DNA of 64,000 nt from Botryosphaeria dothidea (taxonomy: Eukaryota; Ascomycota; Dothideomycetes; Botryosphaeriales; Botryosphaeriaceae): contig WWBZ02000033.1 in the NCBI GenBank assembly GCA_011503125.2, positions 992,001 to 1,056,000 on the forward strand, in the 5' to 3' direction. The number at the start of each line of letters is the position of its first letter. Positions within the stretch are counted from its first letter, which is position 1. This document shows, piece by piece, positions 58,677-64,000 of this stretch. The translations under genes and the position numbers were made by a program. Below the pieces are notes generated by a model. It made no database searches and was not told where the DNA came from. It saw only the letters and a program-made list of their open reading frames with translations.

Positions 58677-60471
58677 ATGGCGAATAAGGCCGTGCAGAAG
58701 GGCCTCCGCATCGCCGTCGAAGGCTGCGTACGTTCCTACACCCCCCCGCTAACATACAACTCAGCTTACCAGCTTCGCAGGGCCATGGCACCCTCCACTC
58801 AATCTATGCCTCAGTCGCGAAGGCATCCGAAGCCAAAGGCTGGCCCGGCGTGGATCTCCTCATCATTGGTGGCGACTTCCAGGTAGAATCCACCAGAGCC
58901 AATAAAACCACAAGTGGCGGTGCTGACACTCACAGGCAGTCCGCAATGCCTACGACTTGAACTGCATGTCGGTGCCCAAGAAGTACCGCGAAATTGGCGA
59001 CTTCCACGAATACTACTCCGGCACGCGCAAGGCACCCTATCTGACCATCTTCATCGCCGGCAACCATGAAGCGAGCAACCACCTTTCCGAACTCTACCAC
59101 GGAGGCTGGGTCGCACCGAACATATACTACATGGGCGCAGCCAATGTTGTTCGCCTTGGACCCCTACGAATCGCGGGACTCTCTGGCATCTGGAAGGGCT
59201 ACAACTACAGGAAGCCGCATCTCGAACGCCTGCCCTATTCTGACAACGATATCAAGAGCGCTTACCACGTCCGCGAGCTCGACACGAGGAAGTTGTTGCA
59301 GATCAGAACACAAGTAGATGTTGGCTTGAGCCACGATTGGCCCAAGGGGGTTGAGTGGAAGGGCGACTACAAATGGCTTTTCAGGAAGAAGGACCTGTTC
59401 GAGGCGGACGCAAGGAATGGTCAGCTGGGTAGCGTCGCAGCCAAATACGTGCTGGATCGCCTTCGGCCACCCCACTGGTTCAGCGCGCATCTTCACATCA
59501 AATACCCCGCAATCGTCCAACATCAGGACGAGGACTCTACGGTTGCCTCTGCCAATGGAGCTGCACAACCAGCAATCAAGGCAAACCCAGCGAAGAACGC
59601 CGATGAGATTGACCTCGATGATGACGAAGACATGGAAGCTCGGCCCACAGAACCCAAGCCTATTGATGCGAGCGGATCGGGCACGAAGACGGCTAATGCT
59701 GATGAAATTGACCTTGAATTAGACGACGAGGATGCCACGGACTCTGCTGCTAAAGCTGAAGCACCTGCATCAGAGGTACCTGAAGAATTGAGGGCACAAT
59801 TGCCTGCATCTTTCGCACCTCCGTCTCAACCTCCCAAGCCGGAAACGCTTCCGTTCCCCGAGGAGATCAGTAACAAAACAACCAAGTTCTTGGCTCTGGA
59901 CAAATGTCTCCCCAAGCGAGACTTCTTGCAGATCCTTGAGATTGAGCCCGTCAGCACCCAGCCCTCTGAAACCGCTACCGAGCGCCCATTCCGCCTTGAA
60001 TACGACAAGGAATGGCTTGCCATCACCCGCGTGTTTGCAAACGATCTCGTCTTTGGCGACCCTGATGCTCAAGTCCCTCCAGACAAGGGTGATGCGTACT
60101 ACCGCCCTCTCATCGAGAAGGAAGAGGCATGGGTCGAGGAGCACATTGTGAAACAAGGCAAGACGATCATTCCTGAGGACTTCGCCATCACGGCCCCTGT
60201 CTACCAGCCTGAATATGGCCCTCACGTCGATGGCCAGCCGATTGAGTACACGAACCCGCATACCAAGGCTTTTTGCGAGATGCTGCAGATTCCGAACCCA
60301 TTCCATGCAACAGAAGAGGAGAGGGCTGAGAGAATGGCCAAGGGCCCAAGGCAAGATGAAAGGAGCTTTGGAGGTGGTGGCCGTGGTGGCCACGGGGGAA
60401 GGGGTCGAGGTGGATTCGGCGGCCGCGGAAGAGGAAGGGGTGGTGGAAGGGGCAGAGGCAGGGGCAACTGA
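58677..60471 (+). CDS. DBR1: intron lariat debranching enzyme
   Basis: Dbr1 hydrolyses the 2'-5' bond of excised intron lariats in the nucleus. Exons: 58677-58727, 58781-58882, 58936-60471, giving 562 aa; both introns are 53 nt. Motifs: GLRIAVEGCGHG (Cys in place of the first metal Asp-like position, as in Dbr1), LLIIGGDFQAVRN, the family hallmark NCMSVPKKYR, IAGNHEAS (metal), GLSGIWKGYNYRKPH, LSHDWP and FSAHLHIKYP. A Dbr1 C-terminal domain follows (about 290-450) with acidic repeats (NADEIDLDDDEDME, NADEIDLELDDED), and the last 35 residues form an RGG-rich RNA-binding tail. It is divergent from the Rpr2-type gene. Confidence 0.95.
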
Positions 60472-60696
60472 TGAGGCCGGTCTGCTCAGGTACGATGGTT
60501 CGGATGCGGTTGACGGGGAGATCTTCAACGCTCCGTCTCTGACGTGTGGTAAGAACAAAAAGAAGAAGTAGTGAGATACCCATAAGGGAAACAGATAATA
60601 ACAATCAACAGTATTCTGAATCTGTCTTTAGTGTCTGCTGGACCATCGACAGCCCTTGGAATCACAGCACCTGAATCTTTTCGTCAATTAATAACT

Positions 60697-62331
60697 TCAG
60701 TCAACTACCATGTCGGCCTCCTCGATCCCACCGTCTTCCATACTGCCCAAACGCTTTAAGGCCTCTTCAATCTCATCCAATGCCCTCTGCACACCCTCCA
60801 CCTCGCCCGCACATAGCAGCGTCTCCAAAGAATGAGCCAGCCCACTCCAAGCACCAAAATCCTGCTTACGCTTCGACTTCGTCGGCGGCAGCTGCACGTA
60901 TTCCGGATAACGCAAGAAGCGCGGTGTATGGTTGTACATAGTGAGGTGAGCCTTGAGTTGGGGAACCGTGGGAAATGTCTTCCACGACGTGACGCAGACT
61001 GGGCACTTGAGTTTGAGCCTCTTGCTCTCCCGCACCCCGTCCTCGCCCGCGCTCTCACCGGCATTGGCCACGGCTTCTCGCGCCAGCTGCTCGCACAGCG
61101 CCATCGCCTCCTTGTCCGTCATGGCGTCGCACGGATTCTGCGGCGTCGTCTTGAAGTGGTGCTCGGGCAGCACGAAGCGCTCCAGCGCGTCGCCGCGCAG
61201 CGCGTCGTTCAGGTCCGCTAGCGTGATGCCCGACCCGCACTGCGCCGTCTCCAGGTGGTGCAGCAGGCCCGACACGCTGGCGAAGTTGCGCAGCTCCCCC
61301 TTGTCGTCGCCACAGGAGCGCGTGAAGGGGCAGTCGAGCTGCGTAAACGGGTCGTGCCAGCCGCGCGTGCGGTGGTCGTGCAGCGTCTTGGGGGAGGTGA
61401 ATTCCGTCCCGCACACGCGGCAGCGCAGCTGCAGGTGCAGGAAGTTCTTGCCCGACTTGAAGCCGCCCTTGAAGACGGGCGGCTGGTCGGCGGAGGGGTC
61501 GGAGAGGGGCCGCTCGTCGGCCGCGTCTTGGAAGACGGTGGCGCGGTCGATGCGGTGCGTGCCGAGGAGGTGTTGGCGCAGGCGGTCGGGCGTCATGAAG
61601 TGCTCGTTGCAGGTGGCGCAGTAGCAGTGGCTGGTCGCGCGTTGGTGGTGCACGAGGCGCGTTTCGCAGACGAAGATTTTGTGGCATGCGATGCACGGGT
61701 GGTGGATAAAGAGTTGGTGGTGCCACATCTCGTCCCAGCTGTCGAAGTTGCGTCCGCAGTTGCAGCATGAGAATACGGTGGTTGCGGGATCGTAGCTGTC
61801 TCGTGGAGGTCCGTATTTGTCTTTGAAGATGCGGCCGCAGTCGCATTGTAATGGCTCGTCGCCGCCGTCATCGATGAGTTGGCCGCCGCAGGGGCAGAGG
61901 ACTTCATTGAGCGTGTCGCTCTCGATTGCGCTCATCTTTAGAGATCCTTTCTTTGTGTCGCGATAGCCGACGTGCTCCTCCAGCCGCTGGTGGCTTCGCA
62001 GGTGTTGAGTAGAGCCGAATATCCTGTCACATGAGCATCGAATGCAGTGAACCGCCTCATACCGGTGACGATGAAGCTCTGGGTAACTCGAAAAGTTCTC
62101 TCCGCAAACACAGGCGCCATGGCCAGTAGCCTTCTGGTGTGTTCGCATGTTCTTCAGTTCCTTAAAGTATCGGCCACATACGCATTTGTGGTCATACATC
62201 TCGACCTCTGGATGAATGTCGTGGAAGTGTGCTCTTGCCGAAATCGCCGAGAAGTGGGAATCTTGGGGAGCGTCTCCAGATCCCAGTGGAATAAAATCCG
62301 CCATGACCTCATCCTCTGGTTGCTGCCCCAT
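60697..62331 (-). CDS. multi-C2H2 zinc-finger protein
   Basis: This is a single-exon frame of 544 aa from ATG 62331. An acidic N-terminus (QQPEDEVMADFIPLG) is followed by at least eight zinc-finger-like units. The first three use a C-x-C pair (HKCVCGRYF, GACVCGENF, IRCSCDRIF) with normal His pairs (RTHQKATGH, HRHRYEAVH, RSHQRLEEH). Later units use C-x2-C (CCNCGRNF, CIACHKIF, CATCNEHF, CRVCGTEF, CPVCVTSW). A linker and a short helical C-terminus follow. No DNA-contact consensus linkers (TGEKP) appear, so it may bind RNA or protein instead of DNA. Fungal relatives of this organization are uncharacterized; function is unknown. Upstream sequence in frame lacks an ATG, so the start is probably right, though a splice from a 5' exon is possible. 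Confidence 0.78.
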   Translation of the reverse strand: MGQQPEDEVMADFIPLGSGDAPQDSHFSAISARAHFHDIHPEVEMYDHKCVCGRYFKELKNMRTHQKATGHGACVCGENFSSYPELHRHRYEAVHCIRCSCDRIFGSTQHLRSHQRLEEHVGYRDTKKGSLKMSAIESDTLNEVLCPCGGQLIDDGGDEPLQCDCGRIFKDKYGPPRDSYDPATTVFSCCNCGRNFDSWDEMWHHQLFIHHPCIACHKIFVCETRLVHHQRATSHCYCATCNEHFMTPDRLRQHLLGTHRIDRATVFQDAADERPLSDPSADQPPVFKGGFKSGKNFLHLQLRCRVCGTEFTSPKTLHDHRTRGWHDPFTQLDCPFTRSCGDDKGELRNFASVSGLLHHLETAQCGSGITLADLNDALRGDALERFVLPEHHFKTTPQNPCDAMTDKEAMALCEQLAREAVANAGESAGEDGVRESKRLKLKCPVCVTSWKTFPTVPQLKAHLTMYNHTPRFLRYPEYVQLPPTKSKRKQDFGAWSGLAHSLETLLCAGEVEGVQRALDEIEEALKRLGSMEDGGIEEADMVVD

Positions 62332-62862
62332 ATTCGCAGCCAGCTTCAAGCAGGATGGTGAGTGCAAACAAAAGAGAATGGTACGAGAAACAAATTAGAA
62401 ATTCGAGATGATAGCAAGACTACAAAAAAGAATATGACTCTGAATAGAAGAGATTTCAGGCAGCCTTTCAGATACTGCAGATAAGGTCAGATTTTAGCAC
62501 CACTTCCCGGTTTGGTGGACTATTCTGACAAGGATGTATATTTTGAGGTGATGAGTCAAGGGGTCGTGGGAACGTGCTCGTATATGTAGTTGAAGAGGAA
62601 GCAGGTCGCCCAAGAAAACGCCCATACTGTGATACGGGTAGAGCATGGGTAAACGGCTAATCATCGGGAATTCTTTGTTTGCATGACGTAATTGGGTATT
62701 GATACAACAGGTGGTAAAGCTCAAAGTGATAGAGAGTCAATTTGACACGTATCGGTATGAGAAATGTTCATGTAATTTGATAGAAAAGAGGCCGTGCGAG
62801 CGCTGACAATTCGCATCTGTACTTAATGAAGACAACAGTACAAGAAAGAAGAAAACTGGCCA
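62332..62862. other. intergenic, no gene seen
   Basis: This tandem spacer is AT-rich. It holds the promoter of the zinc-finger gene and the lipase 3' flank, and no other feature is supported. Confidence 0.5.
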
Positions 62863-64000
62863 TTAGTAGGTTGCATATGCCATGAGTGGAGGTTCTTCGA
62901 AAAGCTTATTCGGATACGCGAGAATAGCTGCTCCTGCAACAGGAATTGTACCTGAGATTTTTGTTAGTTCTGGTGCTTTCACTACAAATGATACAAAGTT
63001 ACTAACCTTCAGTGGCAATCACATCAGTCAGGCTCAATCCCTCAGTAGCAAGCTGCTGGCAGAGACCATCCAGATCAATTCGGCTCATCTGGCCCGGACC
63101 ATCGTTGATAAGGGTATCCTTGGCCAGCGCAAACGCAATTGGGTTGTACAGAACGCCCTCGTGCGTATAGAAAAAGCCAGCCGGCTTTCCGTTACATATC
63201 GCTTGGAGCTGGTTGTTCGTCACGCCCACATTCCGGATGTCGTCCAGATAGGCACTGGCTCCTGGTTCTGCCTGTGGTTGTACAATCTCATCTGTCACCG
63301 AGAAAATGTTTGTTGTAGTGGTATATGCCGAATCACCGCCGTTTTTGCGCAGCTGTGTCACAAACGCGCTGTTGTATTCCTGCTGAAGTACGGATGGAGC
63401 ACATGGTAGCTTCGGGAAATCTGGGCAAAGAGCCTTTGCGAGCTGAGTTCCGTGATAGTCCGGAGAGATGGCTATGTGCTTGTTGGTGTTTTCGACTGTG
63501 GATGGCCAATACTTGTTCGCCCACTGTATGTCCAGATTGCCTTGTGACCAGCCAAGCACACTGACCTTCCTGTCCTGAGATATCCCGGAGATATAGTTGA
63601 TGGCGTAGGCAACATACTCCTGTTGGACATGAGTTTCCACTTCTCCTGCTTTTTATGAGAGGAGATTGGACTTACTGAGTTCACTTGGGCGTCATCCAGC
63701 AAAAACCCAGGAATGTTCAGCCAGACTGGGTCCGCGTAATCAACGCCGGTCAGGAGTGGAATGAAGTTGCTGCCGAAGTTCTCGCCGCCCTTTGCTCCTG
63801 TTCCTGGAACAAGGACGACAGGAGGCTTCTTGCCGTAGGTGAAGCCAGATCTGAGAAGTTTTGAGTACTTGTACAAGACCAATATGCTAAAGAGATCACC
63901 TACGGAATATAAATGACTTGGCGTAGCTGGGATTCAGACAATGAGTACGGCGCATCCTTGTCCGATGCTGACGGGTATACGACGCATGCTGGCTCTCGAT
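62863..64000 (-). CDS. CalB-like secreted lipase/esterase (5' part beyond window)
   Basis: Exons seen (minus): 64000-63904 (continuing outside), 63850-63676, 63619-63007, 62951-62863; introns 53-56 nt. The protein resembles Candida antarctica lipase B-type alpha/beta hydrolases: VVLVPGTGAKGGENFGSNF (oxyanion region), WLNIPGFLLDDAQVNSEYVAYAI, nucleophile Ser in VLGWSQGNLD, AISPDYHGT, a catalytic Asp candidate in FSVTDEIVQP, and the catalytic His candidate in FFYTHEGVLYNP. The stop is at 62863-62865. The N-terminal exon reads VVYPSASDKDAPYSLSESQL with no signal peptide in view, so the start is outside the window. Such enzymes are secreted; the substrate is inferred. Confidence 0.9.

Noticed and set aside
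61055..61846. 263-aa minus-strand Arg/His-rich frame
   Set aside because: It is an out-of-frame shadow of the C2H2 zinc-finger gene.
1..64000. Transposons, CRISPR arrays, secondary-metabolite cluster or virus-derived genes
   Set aside because: No transposase, reverse transcriptase, integrase, terminal repeats, direct-repeat arrays, PKS/NRPS or viral motifs were seen in the frames or by eye.

Overview
This is a nuclear chromosome segment of a filamentous ascomycete (Pezizomycotina; probably Dothideomycetes, though the class is a guess). The reasons are that nearly every gene is broken by short GT-AG introns of about 47-65 nt, the genes are dense on both strands, the tRNA genes carry introns, and the repertoire is fungal (CBM18 chitin deacetylase, SPX-ankyrin-GDPD protein, Trs65, Ssn8, CalB-type lipase). 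There are no operons. I joined exons by hand; for each multi-exon model the summed exon length is divisible by three and the protein reads through the family motifs.

Layout. 1-247: 3' end of an ARM/UNC45-like gene. 1071-1175: tRNA-Ile. 2110-4278 (-): secreted chitin deacetylase with four CBM18 modules. 6443-8807 (-): AT-hook nuclear protein. 10173-10277 (-): second tRNA-Ile. 12191-16381 (+) GDE1 and 17433-20001 (-) PPN1: a tail-to-tail pair of phosphate-metabolism genes. 22464-27660 (-): CHD1 remodeller. 28814-31004 (+): RLI1/ABCE1. 31829-34383 (-) PRP40 and 34854-36687 (+) TRS65, divergent. 37467-38400 (+): Mpv17/PMP22. 39076-40281 (+): long-tailed E2. 40679-42049 (+): Rpp40-like RNase P/MRP subunit. 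42191-43612 (-): nitrilase. 44069-44173 (-): third tRNA-Ile. 45158-46032 (+): small polysaccharide deacetylase. 46467-46739 (-): possible small membrane protein. 47047-48035 (-) cyclin C/SSN8 and 48525-50681 (+) SAL1-type carrier, divergent. 51703-52640 (-) SYN8-type SNARE and 53098-54854 (+) RING/TRAF-zinc-finger E3, divergent. 55967-57490 (-): ZPR1. 57841-58509 (-) Rpr2/Snm1-type RNase P subunit and 58677-60471 (+) DBR1, divergent over 167 bp. 60697-62331 (-): multi-C2H2 protein. 62863-64000 (-): CalB-like lipase, cut by the window end.

Most genes are conserved housekeeping functions: chromatin and transcription (CHD1, SSN8), RNA processing (PRP40, DBR1, two RNase P/MRP subunits), translation (RLI1, ZPR1, three tRNA-Ile), trafficking (TRS65, SYN8), organelle membranes (SAL1, Mpv17) and ubiquitin (E2, E3). 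The secreted or wall-directed genes are two deacetylases and a lipase. I found no transposon, CRISPR array, secondary-metabolite cluster or clearly new system. The most interesting signals are structural: compensatory changes in three tRNA-Ile introns, a 4-nt microexon in GDE1 and a 12-nt Fe-S-ligand microexon in RLI1, repeated intron position in CBM18 modules, Lys/His tracts in the polyphosphatase, and C-x-C zinc fingers.
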